Assembly (NCBI GenBank): GCA_002403855.1
Contig: DHIO01000026.1
Location: 24,189 to 55,348, forward strand
From: Acidimicrobiia bacterium UBA4744
Lineage (GTDB): Bacteria; Actinomycetota; Acidimicrobiia; Spongiisociales; UBA4744
Reading direction: 5' to 3'
Length of the DNA stretch: 31,160 nucleotides
Made by a program: the position numbers and the translations under genes. Below are positions 23,727-31,047 of the stretch, one piece after another; positions within the stretch are counted from its first letter, which is position 1, and the number at the start of each line of letters is the position of its first letter. Under the pieces are notes generated by a model. The model had not been told where the DNA came from, did not search any database, and saw only the letters and a program-made list of their open reading frames with translations.

Positions 23727-24542
23727 ATGGAGGAAGCGACCGTCACCACCTGCTACCGCCACCCCGATCGGGCGACGGCCCTCTCTTGCTCGACGTGTGG
23801 CAGGCCTATCTGTGTCGAATGCTCCCGCGATACTCCGGTCGGCCAGAAGTGTCCGGAATGTGCGGCGCCGACCGGACGTCACCGGGTGATCACCTCCCGC
23901 CAGCTCAACCGCCCCACGCCGGTGACCCGGGCCATTCTCTTCGTCAATATCGGGATCTTCCTGGTGGGATTCCTGGTGGGTAGCAGCGAGTTGACGCTCC
24001 GGTTCGGCCAGATCAACGTGCTGGTGCTCGAAGGCGAGTGGTACCGCATGGTCACCGCGGCGTTTCTGCACGCCGACATGTTCCACATCTTTTTCAATAT
24101 GTATGCGCTCTACTTGTTCGGGCCCCAGATCGAGCGGCAAATGGGCAGCCTCCCGTTCGCCGCCATGTATCTCTCGGCGGCGCTGGCCGGCAGTGCCGCC
24201 TACCTGGTGTCCGGCCAGGGAGGAGTTGCGGTCGGTGCCTCCGGGGCCATCTTCGGCCTCTTTGGGGCCTGGATCGGTGCAACCTACCGCCAGCGTCACA
24301 CTCCGGCCGGCCGGGCCCTATTCCAGCGGCTTGCCATCCTTCTCGCCATCAACCTGGCTCTTCCGCTGTTCGTCGCCCGAATCGCCTGGGAAGCGCACCT
24401 GGGGGGATTGCTCGCCGGTTTGCTCATCGTGGCGGTTTGGCAGCGGATTCCCGGTAGCGACGCTCGCTCCACCAATCTCCGAACCGCCGGCGCCCTGGCC
24501 GTTGGTGCCGTTGCCGTGTTGATCGCGCTGCTCGTCGTCTGA
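23727..24542 (+). CDS. Rhomboid family intramembrane serine protease with N-terminal zinc finger
   Basis: The 271-residue protein combines an N-terminal B-box-like zinc finger (Cys9, His12, Cys21, Cys24, Cys29, Cys32, Cys42, Cys45) with a rhomboid domain from about residue 65. Rhomboid features are HADMFHIFFNMYALYLFG near 115-132 (oxyanion-region His and Asn), the catalytic serine in VGASGAIFGL (Ser172) and the catalytic histidine in EAHLGG (His224). About six to seven membrane helices are visible. The enzyme should cleave membrane proteins within the bilayer; the finger may recruit substrates on the cytoplasmic side, which is inference. The ATG at 23727 is chosen for the AAGGTGG site 6 nt upstream. 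A reading 18 codons longer has no ribosome binding site. Confidence 0.93.
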   Translation: MEEATVTTCYRHPDRATALSCSTCGRPICVECSRDTPVGQKCPECAAPTGRHRVITSRQLNRPTPVTRAILFVNIGIFLVGFLVGSSELTLRFGQINVLVLEGEWYRMVTAAFLHADMFHIFFNMYALYLFGPQIERQMGSLPFAAMYLSAALAGSAAYLVSGQGGVAVGASGAIFGLFGAWIGATYRQRHTPAGRALFQRLAILLAINLALPLFVARIAWEAHLGGLLAGLLIVAVWQRIPGSDARSTNLRTAGALAVGAVAVLIALLVV

Positions 24543-24565
24543 CCATCGAAGCCGGGTTTCTGTGG

Positions 24566-24571
24566 GACAAT
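24566..24571 (+). promoter_or_regulatory. Candidate -10 box (GACAAT) of the VWA-AAA operon
   Basis: GACAAT is followed by 8 nt and the ATG at 24580, in the 37-bp gap after the rhomboid gene. It departs from TANNNT only at the first base. Confidence 0.35.
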
Positions 24572-24579
24572 GGTTGGTT

Positions 24580-26682
24580 ATGCGCTCGCGAGAAAGATCC
24601 GTCCTCGCCGACATACTCCCACCGGAGGAGCGAGCAATCGAAGCCGTCGTGGCTCGGTACCAGCGAGTGGCACCTGCCGTCACCAGATTTGCCCGCTCCC
24701 TGGCCGGGAACGACACCCTCCGGGTCAGATTGGGTGCCGAAGCATCTGCCGGCCGGGACGACGTCGTTCTCGACCCGGGAGTCTTTCAGGCTGCTTATGC
24801 CCGTAGCGCCCCCGTCACCCCCGAGGAAGTAGCCCTTGCCTCCGCCCTTCACGAAGTGGTCCATTTGATCTCTTCCGACTTCGAAGACCCCCGGCCGATC
24901 CCCGCCTCGTGGGTGCCGAACAATCCCGGAGAAGCATCCGAGACGCCCGTGGATCTTCTCGAAGCCATCGCCACTGCCGGTGGGCCGGCGGCCGAAGCTC
25001 TGTTCTTCGCTCTCGAGGATGCCCGGCAGGAATTCTCGGGTATGGGCGCCTACCGCGGCGCCCGCTCGGTGCTGGCCGATCTCTACAACGCGGCAACCCC
25101 TGCTGCGCTCGGTTCCGCCAAGCCGCTCGGCCAGTTCGCCCTCGCCTGCTTCCTGCTCGCCGGCCGCTATGAGGATCGCGACACCCTGGAACGGCGAACC
25201 GCCCCACACGTGGCCGGAGCTCTGGCAGACGCCTCTCCCTTCCTGGAGGAGGCGGTTCGGGCAGAAGACCCCTGGGAGGTCGGTCACCTGGCCCTGCAAT
25301 TGCTGGCAGTCGCCCGACTTCACGGATTGGTCACCGAGGGCACCCCCGACGAATCGCCAGGCCAAAAGCGCAACCGGCAAGAAGCCGACTCATCGGCGGT
25401 AGCCGACGCCGTCGACCGAGTGCGCATGATCAGCCCGGTTCTGCGCGACGCCGACGGATATGACTCCACCAAGCGGGCGGCGGAGGCCCGGGCCGGCGCC
25501 CAAGGTCGAAAAGCTCCTGCCGACCTGGCCGGCGACGCCTCCACCGACCAGATTCTCCGGGTCAGCCAGTCCCCTACCGTGTACCTTCCCACCGGACAGA
25601 CCGGCAAGTTGATCATCTCGGCGATGCCCGACCGGTTCCGTGACTTTGGGCACCTCGGTCGTGAAGCTCTGATGGCAACTGCGCGGGAGTGGGGCGTCGC
25701 CCAGCGGCATGTCTCGGGTGAGTTGCATCCCCTGTTCGTCGCCAATCAGCGCCGTGGTCTGCGGTCCGGGTTCGACAACGGTGACTTGTCCCCACACTCG
25801 GCTCTGTTGATCGGGGCCGGCCTGTACCAACGTATGTATGAGCGGCGAGATCTGCCCACCCGGCGCGCCTACGCGGTCAGCCTGCTGGTGGATGGATCGG
25901 CCAGCATGTTGCAGCCCCGTCGCCTCCACAACGGTTTCCGTACCCCCTGGGGATTGTCGGCCGCAACGTTGGGAGCTTGGACGCTGGCCCACCTCTGTAA
26001 TGAGCTGCAGGTGGACTTCGAGGTAGCTCTGTTCAACCGGTCGTTTGCGGCCTCGCCCGGGGATACCGAACGTGCCTACACCGAACGCCGGCATCGAGCA
26101 CTGGCCGGTTTGCGAAAGAGCCAAGGTACTGCGGCCGAACGGCTGACCAGCACCGTCAACCACTACCTCGTGAAAGCTTTCGACGAGTCCTGGCGGCGGG
26201 CTGAGGACGTTCTGGCCGGATTGTTCTGGACGACCGCCCGACCCGCTGAAGCCGCCTCTCGAGCACGCAGGGCCCCCGACCAGTCACCACCGGTATCCAT
26301 GTTTGAGAAGGCGGCCAATGTGGATGAGTTCAACCTGGCCCATGCCGCCGAACGCATGCTGCAACGCCGCTCACAGGTGCGAGTGCTGGTGGTACTGGCC
26401 GACGGTATGACGCGCGGCTCGGTGGAGGCACTTGCCGCCACGGCTCACTCCATCGAAAGGGGCGGTACGACCGTGCTGGGCATCGGCATCGGCGATGCCA
26501 CTGTGCAAGCTGCATATAGTCGCAATCAGGTGGTCGAGCAGCCCGACGCACTCACCCGGGCAATGGTCGAAGGTGTTCGATCGGCGCTGCGTCGAAGTCT
26601 TGCCCTGTGGGGAGTCGACACCTGGTGGTCTCTGGCCAGCCGTCAATCACCCCACGAATCCAAGGAGCTGATCAGTGCCTGA
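24580..26682 (+). CDS. VWA-domain protein (CobT/NorD-like) with HExxH motif
   Basis: The 700-residue protein ends in a von Willebrand A domain (from about 428). Its metal-adhesion site is complete in outline: DGSAS at 438-442 and a later ADGMT (Asp608). The N-terminal half is helical and has HEVVH at 91-95 within ALHEVVHLISSD, followed by FALEDARQEF near 143-152, a pattern like zinc peptidases with a downstream Glu ligand and like the ALEDAR segment of NorD/CobT proteins. Such proteins pair with MoxR/CobS AAA ATPases to insert metals or remodel target complexes; the target here is unknown. The next gene overlaps it by 8 bp. ATG at 24580 is chosen; GTG at 24562 is possible. No target enzyme such as a chelatase or nitric oxide reductase is nearby. 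Confidence 0.85.
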   Translation: MRSRERSVLADILPPEERAIEAVVARYQRVAPAVTRFARSLAGNDTLRVRLGAEASAGRDDVVLDPGVFQAAYARSAPVTPEEVALASALHEVVHLISSDFEDPRPIPASWVPNNPGEASETPVDLLEAIATAGGPAAEALFFALEDARQEFSGMGAYRGARSVLADLYNAATPAALGSAKPLGQFALACFLLAGRYEDRDTLERRTAPHVAGALADASPFLEEAVRAEDPWEVGHLALQLLAVARLHGLVTEGTPDESPGQKRNRQEADSSAVADAVDRVRMISPVLRDADGYDSTKRAAEARAGAQGRKAPADLAGDASTDQILRVSQSPTVYLPTGQTGKLIISAMPDRFRDFGHLGREALMATAREWGVAQRHVSGELHPLFVANQRRGLRSGFDNGDLSPHSALLIGAGLYQRMYERRDLPTRRAYAVSLLVDGSASMLQPRRLHNGFRTPWGLSAATLGAWTLAHLCNELQVDFEVALFNRSFAASPGDTERAYTERRHRALAGLRKSQGTAAERLTSTVNHYLVKAFDESWRRAEDVLAGLFWTTARPAEAASRARRAPDQSPPVSMFEKAANVDEFNLAHAAERMLQRRSQVRVLVVLADGMTRGSVEALAATAHSIERGGTTVLGIGIGDATVQAAYSRNQVVEQPDALTRAMVEGVRSALRRSLALWGVDTWWSLASRQSPHESKELISA

Positions 26683-27667
26683 CAAAGTGACATTCACCGA
26701 CCCAACCGGGGAGGGGCCCCCTATCGAACTCGAGGCTTTCCGGGTCCCGCCCGACGTGCCAGACCGCGACCAACGAATCGGCAAGATCCCGGCGCCGGAC
26801 CCTTTCTACGTCGATCTCGGCATGCTGTACCGGTTCGCCGCGTTGGAAGAGGTCCGACGGTCGAGCAGCGAAGCTTTCGTGCCTCTGCACGTCGCCGTCC
26901 GGGGACATATGGGCACCGGCAAAGACCATGACATAGAGCAGTTCGCCGCCCTCATGCGCCTCCCCTACTACCGGATCCCGCTCACCGGCGAAGTGCGGGA
27001 TGTCACCCTGATCGGTTCGACCAAGCTGCACGGTGACGGCAAAGGCGGAACCGAGAGCCGGTGGGAGGACGGAGATATCACCCGCGCTCTGCGCGGCCCG
27101 GCCGTCGTCAATCTCTCCGAGTTGAACGCCGCCGGAGCCGAGACACTCTTCGCCCTCCACGGCCTCCTCGACCGGTACCGCGCCCTCGATCTTCCCAACG
27201 GCGACACGGTGGGCCTCCGATCCGACGTCCGCTTGTTCGGCACGATGAACCCGACAGACCTCCGTGACTACGCGGGTACCCAGACGCTCAACAAAGCCTT
27301 CGCGGATCGATGGCTGATCTGGGAGAAAGACTTCCCCCGGGAGCAACAGCTGACAGCGATGCTCGAACGGCGATATCCGTCCATGAAACCTGCATTCGTC
27401 GAGGCCCTCGCCCGGCTGACCGTCGAGGTGAACGAGTCGTTCCGGGCCCGGGATTCCGCCACCAGGGTCGAGACGCCCATGAGTCTGCGATCGATACTCG
27501 ACCGGGTCCCCGCCGGGCTCCGCATGTTTGCCGAAGCTCCTGATCCTCTGCTGCGCTCCTGGCAGGAATTCGTCCTTCCCCACATCGACCACTACGACCG
27601 GGACCACTACGAGACGGTGTGGAGCGCAGTCGTCCGCAAGGGTCCGGCCGGTCCGCCGTTTGCATGA
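26675..27667 (+). CDS. MoxR/CobS-like AAA family protein with altered Walker motifs
   Basis: The 330-residue protein has the layout of MoxR/CobS-type AAA proteins: Walker A GHMGTGKD at 77-84, a DVTLIGSTKLHG segment near 109-120, Walker B VVNLSELN near 144-151, sensor 1 in FGTMNP (Asn192), and the arginine-finger region AFADRW near 208-213. Two metal-site residues are unusual. The Ser/Thr after the Walker A lysine is Asp84, and the Walker B Asp is Ser148, while the catalytic Glu149 is kept. ATP binding may persist with changed magnesium binding, or the protein may hydrolyse slowly. The GTG start at 26675 overlaps the VWA gene stop by 8 bp, with AAGGAG 7 nt upstream, so the two proteins are expected to work together. 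Confidence 0.88.
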   Translation: MPDKVTFTDPTGEGPPIELEAFRVPPDVPDRDQRIGKIPAPDPFYVDLGMLYRFAALEEVRRSSSEAFVPLHVAVRGHMGTGKDHDIEQFAALMRLPYYRIPLTGEVRDVTLIGSTKLHGDGKGGTESRWEDGDITRALRGPAVVNLSELNAAGAETLFALHGLLDRYRALDLPNGDTVGLRSDVRLFGTMNPTDLRDYAGTQTLNKAFADRWLIWEKDFPREQQLTAMLERRYPSMKPAFVEALARLTVEVNESFRARDSATRVETPMSLRSILDRVPAGLRMFAEAPDPLLRSWQEFVLPHIDHYDRDHYETVWSAVVRKGPAGPPFA

Positions 27668-27712
27668 TCGGCCGGAGCCCCAAGAGGTAACGGCAAAACC
27701 GGCAACGGCCAC

Positions 27713-27718
27713 TACCGT
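27713..27718 (+). promoter_or_regulatory. Candidate -10 box (TACCGT) of the LOG-family gene
   Basis: TACCGT lies 20 nt before the ATG at 27739, which would give a leader of about 13 nt, A-rich and without a Shine-Dalgarno match. It is in the 71-bp gap after the AAA gene. Confidence 0.3.
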
Positions 27719-27738
27719 GTTCAGAAACAAACGAAACG

Positions 27739-28809
27739 ATGCGCTCCTACGAATTCGAAGACCAAAACCTCAACCGACTGATCGCCGAGCTGGTTGAAGC
27801 GGCCGGCGACGGGTCCAACGGCGACCTGGCGGGCGAAATCATCACCTCGGCGATCAAACTCTTCCGCGACAAGGCCGATCGAGGTGACATGAAGCTCATC
27901 AATGCGGCCGTCAAGGAGATGCGCTACTCGATGCTGATCTTCTCGAAGTATCAGCAGATACCCAAGGTGACCATGTTCGGATCGGCCCGAACCAACGCCG
28001 GCGACCCCAACTACCAACTGGCGGTGAAGTTCGCCGAAGAGATGGTCAACCGGCGGGGCTGGATGGTCGTCACCGGAGCCGGCCCCGGCATCATGGAAGC
28101 GGGTAACCTCGGGGCAGGACCGGAGAATTCCTTCGGCGTCAACATCCGCCTGCCGTTCGAAGACCAAGCCAACCAGTACATCGATGTCAGCCGGACGATC
28201 AACTTCAAGTACTTCTTCACCCGGAAACTCGGTTTCGTCAAGGAGTCCCACGGCTTTGCGCTGTTCCCGGGAGGTTTCGGCACGATGGACGAGACCTTCG
28301 AGCTGTTGACCCTCGTCCAAACCGGAAAGAGCGACCTGCATCCGATCGTGATGCTCGAAGCCGACGGTACGGGTTACTGGCAAACCTTCAACGAATTCGT
28401 CAAGAAGGACCTACTGGGGAACGGGCTGATCTCCGACCCGGATCTCAGCATCTACAAAGTGACCAACAACGTCGAGGAAGCTTCCCACGAGATCTGCCAC
28501 TTCTACGCCAATTACCAATCGCAACGGTATGTAGACGGCCGGTTGATCCTTCGACTCAACAAGGCTCCCGATGAGGCTCAGCTCGCGGATCTGAATGAGC
28601 GTTTCTCGGACATCCTCGCCTCCGGATCCATCGATGCGATTGAACCAACGAACGCCGAAATCGCCGATGGCGATTCTCTCGAGCTCGAGCGAGTTGCTCT
28701 GCGTTTCAACCGGCGAAGTTTCGGAAGACTCCGGCAGATGGTGGACGTACTGAACGACCTCGTGGAGACGGATGAGACGGTACATCCGCCCCCACCGTTC
28801 AACGTCTAG
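27739..28809 (+). CDS. LOG family protein (nucleotide 5'-monophosphate phosphoribohydrolase-like)
   Basis: LOG-family enzymes cleave nucleoside 5'-monophosphates to base and ribose 5-phosphate. The signature PGGFGTMDE is at 177-185 and GPGIMEAGN at 115-123, with MFGSAR at 79-84 opening the Rossmann-like core. The 356-residue length exceeds the usual 180-250 residues. There is a helical N-terminal extension of about 70 residues and a C-terminal extension of about 100 residues ending in acidic, then PPPP sequence. In size it lies between short LOG proteins and the PpnN type. It follows the VWA-AAA pair on the same strand after 71 bp. The physiological substrate cannot be told from the sequence. 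Confidence 0.9.
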   Translation: MRSYEFEDQNLNRLIAELVEAAGDGSNGDLAGEIITSAIKLFRDKADRGDMKLINAAVKEMRYSMLIFSKYQQIPKVTMFGSARTNAGDPNYQLAVKFAEEMVNRRGWMVVTGAGPGIMEAGNLGAGPENSFGVNIRLPFEDQANQYIDVSRTINFKYFFTRKLGFVKESHGFALFPGGFGTMDETFELLTLVQTGKSDLHPIVMLEADGTGYWQTFNEFVKKDLLGNGLISDPDLSIYKVTNNVEEASHEICHFYANYQSQRYVDGRLILRLNKAPDEAQLADLNERFSDILASGSIDAIEPTNAEIADGDSLELERVALRFNRRSFGRLRQMVDVLNDLVETDETVHPPPPFNV

Positions 28810-28880
28810 ACAGCGGTCGAGCGGACTTCTGGATCCGTTTTCGGGAGCTTCGTCACATAGCGAAAATGGGTGCTCACGAC

Positions 28881-28886
28881 TAGCCT
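28881..28886 (+). promoter_or_regulatory. Candidate -10 box (TAGCCT) of the MDMPI-like gene
   Basis: TAGCCT is followed by 7 nt and the GTG at 28894. It supports this start over the GTG at 28870, in which case the box would lie inside the gene. Confidence 0.4.
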
Positions 28887-28893
28887 TTGGCGA

Positions 28894-29628
28894 GTGCGCG
28901 AGATCCTCTCCGACCTGGTAGCCGAGCAGCAGTATCAAGACCAGTTCTTGCAGCGAACCAACATCCGGGACTGGAAGATCAAGACGCCCGCCGGGTGGAG
29001 CATCCAGGACACCGTCAGCCATCTGGCCTCATTCGAGGAGTATTCCTTCGACGCCCTGGAGGAGGGAGGCTCTCGTCTGGAAGAAGCTGCCGCGTATGAG
29101 ACCCACGACGACTTCAAGCTGGCGGCGCTCCTCCCGGGAAGATCGATGCGACCCCAGGACGTCATCGAATGGTGGCGCGAAGCCCGGGCCAAGGTGGTCG
29201 ACTCGCTCTCCAGAAAGTCTCCCACCGATCGGGTGCCGTGGTTCGCCGGCGACATGAGCGCCAAGACGTTCGCGACGGCGCGGTTGACCGAGACCTGGGC
29301 GCACGGCCTGGATATCCACGAGACGCTGGGAGGAGAACCCGAGGACACTCCCCGACTGCGGCACATCGCCTGGCTGGCCTGGAAAACTCTGCCATACGCC
29401 TTCGAGGAGGCCGGCCAGCCCTACGAACAGCCGGTTCGGGTCGAAGTCATCGGACCCGCCTACGCCAAGTACGCCTTCGGTCCGGAGCACGGCGACCAGA
29501 TGATCAAGGGATCCGCCGGCGAGTGGTGCCGGGTGGCCGTCCGACGTCGTTCGGCGGACGACACTTCCCTGAGAGCTCAGGGGACGGTCGCCGAGATGGC
29601 CCTCAAAGTCGTTCGTGCCATTCTCTGA
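28894..29628 (+). CDS. MDMPI/DinB-like metal-binding protein (TIGR03084-type)
   Basis: The 244-residue protein has the N-terminal four-helix fold of mycothiol-dependent maleylpyruvate isomerase and DinB-like proteins. The pattern begins with REILSDLVAEQ, then TPAGWSIQDTVSHLASFEEYS near residues 32-52 (first His ligand), and later TETWAHGLDIHETLG near 132-146 (further metal ligands). The C-terminal part has the alpha/beta region seen in TIGR03084-type proteins (GEWCRVAVRRRSADD). Such proteins probably use a low-molecular-weight thiol such as mycothiol, a point that fits an actinobacterium; the reaction here is unknown. GTG at 28894 is preferred for the TAGCCT box and the family beginning; GTG at 28870 adds eight residues. 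The stop overlaps the next start (TGATG). Confidence 0.82.
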   Translation: MREILSDLVAEQQYQDQFLQRTNIRDWKIKTPAGWSIQDTVSHLASFEEYSFDALEEGGSRLEEAAAYETHDDFKLAALLPGRSMRPQDVIEWWREARAKVVDSLSRKSPTDRVPWFAGDMSAKTFATARLTETWAHGLDIHETLGGEPEDTPRLRHIAWLAWKTLPYAFEEAGQPYEQPVRVEVIGPAYAKYAFGPEHGDQMIKGSAGEWCRVAVRRRSADDTSLRAQGTVAEMALKVVRAIL

Positions 29629-30407
29629 TGCCGATCCAACTCATCGGCATGGTTCATCTCAAGCCGTTGCCCGGCTCTCCGCAGTTCGAGGGTGATTTCG
29701 AACTCGTGGTGGACTCCGCCGTTCGCGATGCGGGCACGCTGACGGAGGCCGGCTTCGACGCGATCATGGTTGAGAACTTCGGAGACTTCCCGTTCTTCGC
29801 CGAGGACGTACCCAAGATCACCGTCGCCGCGATGGCCCGGGCGGTAGCGGCCGTCCGGACGCGAACGGACCTTCCGGTCGGAGTCAACATCCTCCGCAAC
29901 GATGCCCTGGCAGCCATGGCAGTGGCGGCCACATGTCGAGCCTCCTTCATCCGCGTGAACGTGCTCGCCGGCACGATGCACACCGATCAAGGTACCGTTA
30001 CGGGCCGGGCGGCCGACGTGGCCCGGATGCGGGCGGCGGTAGCGCCCCGGGTCGAGGTACTCGCGGATGTGTTTGTCAAACACGCCACCCCGCCTGCCGG
30101 TTTGACCATCGACCGGGCGGCTGCCGACACCCTCCGGCGCGGCGGAGCCGACGCCCTCATTCTCTCCGGGACCGCCACCGGCGCACCACCCGATCTCGAG
30201 GATTTTGCCCAGGTCCGGGCCGCCGTTCCGGAGGCGAGAATCCTGGCCGGATCAGGCGCATCGACCCTGACGATTGCCGGAATCCTGGCCTACGCCGACG
30301 GCGCCATCGTGGGGACTTCGATCAAGGTCGACGGCCGGACCACCGCTCCCGTAGATCGGGTGCGGGCCGCGGAATTCGTGGAGGCGGCGCGAGAGTCCGC
30401 GGTCTGA
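29628..30407 (+). CDS. BtpA/SgcQ family TIM-barrel protein
   Basis: The 259-residue protein matches the BtpA/SgcQ family, begun by IGMVHLKPLPGSP near residues 5-17. Further matches are the strands GFDAIMVENFGDFPF near 44-58, LPVGVNILRNDALAAMAVA near 81-99 and FIRVNVLAGTMHTDQG near 106-121. ADVFVKHATP, GADALILSGTATGAPP and a C-terminal phosphate-site-like GSGAS and ADGAIVGTSIKVDG complete the barrel. BtpA was linked to photosystem I stability in cyanobacteria, whereas members elsewhere are probably phosphosugar- or nucleoside-related enzymes. No photosynthesis gene is present, so that role is not expected. The ATG shares one base with the preceding stop, so the gene is coupled to the MDMPI-like gene. 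Confidence 0.9.
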   Translation: MPIQLIGMVHLKPLPGSPQFEGDFELVVDSAVRDAGTLTEAGFDAIMVENFGDFPFFAEDVPKITVAAMARAVAAVRTRTDLPVGVNILRNDALAAMAVAATCRASFIRVNVLAGTMHTDQGTVTGRAADVARMRAAVAPRVEVLADVFVKHATPPAGLTIDRAAADTLRRGGADALILSGTATGAPPDLEDFAQVRAAVPEARILAGSGASTLTIAGILAYADGAIVGTSIKVDGRTTAPVDRVRAAEFVEAARESAV

Positions 30408-30423
30408 GGTTCGAAACGGCCCA

Positions 30424-31047
30424 CTATTCGTCTGCAGGCTTCTTGACTTCAAAACCGGTCTTCACCAACAACTTGAGCAGCGCCGGAGCGGGATCCTTGA
30501 ACTGAGCAGGACGCAGGACCTCCTCGAGATCGTGGAAATAGCCGACCATCGTCTCGAAGACATGGCTCAGCGAAACGGTATGGAGATCAGTGGTCCGGCT
30601 CTTCCCAAAGGCGACCAACCTGGTGCGGACGGTGCCCGTCCCGGCGCAGGCCGGTACTTCCGATAGACCACCGTTCTGCAAATCGTCGACTACTCCCTCA
30701 ACCGGGACTCCGTAGGCCCACTCCAACCGCTGCAACACGGAATGCAGGACTTCGTGGCGGGTCATACTCGGATTGAACTGAGCATCGCCTTGTTTCACTT
30801 CACCGAGCACCACATCGATCATGTCGGGCCGCAGCTCCAGTGCCGGGTCACGTATTTGCAGTAGCCGGCAATCATCGTGGTCGTCCACTGCGTGGATGTC
30901 CCCCGGGAAGCGGAACCCGACGATATCCACATCCGTCACCGTTTCGTATGTGCCGTCCGTCCCGCGGCGCTGAATCTCGAACTCGCTCAGAGTCAAGTAG
31001 CCGTTGAGCCTCAGATACGTCTCGACGAGGTTCACCGCTATGTCCAT
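30424..31047 (-). CDS. Uncharacterised protein with PD-(D/E)XK nuclease-like motif
   Basis: I do not recognise the family of this 207-residue protein. Its N-terminal half resembles restriction-endonuclease-like folds: a helix (AVNLVETYLRLNGYLTL), then EFEIQRR, the acidic TDVDIVGFRFPG near residues 37-48 and VLGEVKQGD near 80-88. Spacing of the Asp of DVDIVG and the E-x-K of GEVKQG fits the PD-(D/E)XK active site. The rest is mixed helix and strand with no further motif. The ATG at 31047 has CAGAAT 6 nt upstream and GGTGG close by. It is convergent with the BtpA-like gene across 16 bp. No methylase or other restriction-modification gene is in the window, so a defence role is only a possibility. 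Confidence 0.7.
   Translation of the reverse strand: MDIAVNLVETYLRLNGYLTLSEFEIQRRGTDGTYETVTDVDIVGFRFPGDIHAVDDHDDCRLLQIRDPALELRPDMIDVVLGEVKQGDAQFNPSMTRHEVLHSVLQRLEWAYGVPVEGVVDDLQNGGLSEVPACAGTGTVRTRLVAFGKSRTTDLHTVSLSHVFETMVGYFHDLEEVLRPAQFKDPAPALLKLLVKTGFEVKKPADE

Noticed and set aside
23463..24299. Minus-strand open frame of 278 codons across the pepR-rhomboid divergent region
   Set aside because: Antisense to the rhomboid gene and out of frame with the peptidase; no recognisable protein.
24424..25380. Minus-strand open frame of 318 codons opposite the VWA gene start
   Set aside because: Antisense shadow with low-complexity Gly/Arg composition; it spans the end of the rhomboid gene and the start of the VWA gene, both better supported.
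26672..27730. Minus-strand open frame of 352 codons opposite the AAA gene
   Set aside because: Antisense shadow of a gene with recognised AAA motifs; no family pattern of its own.
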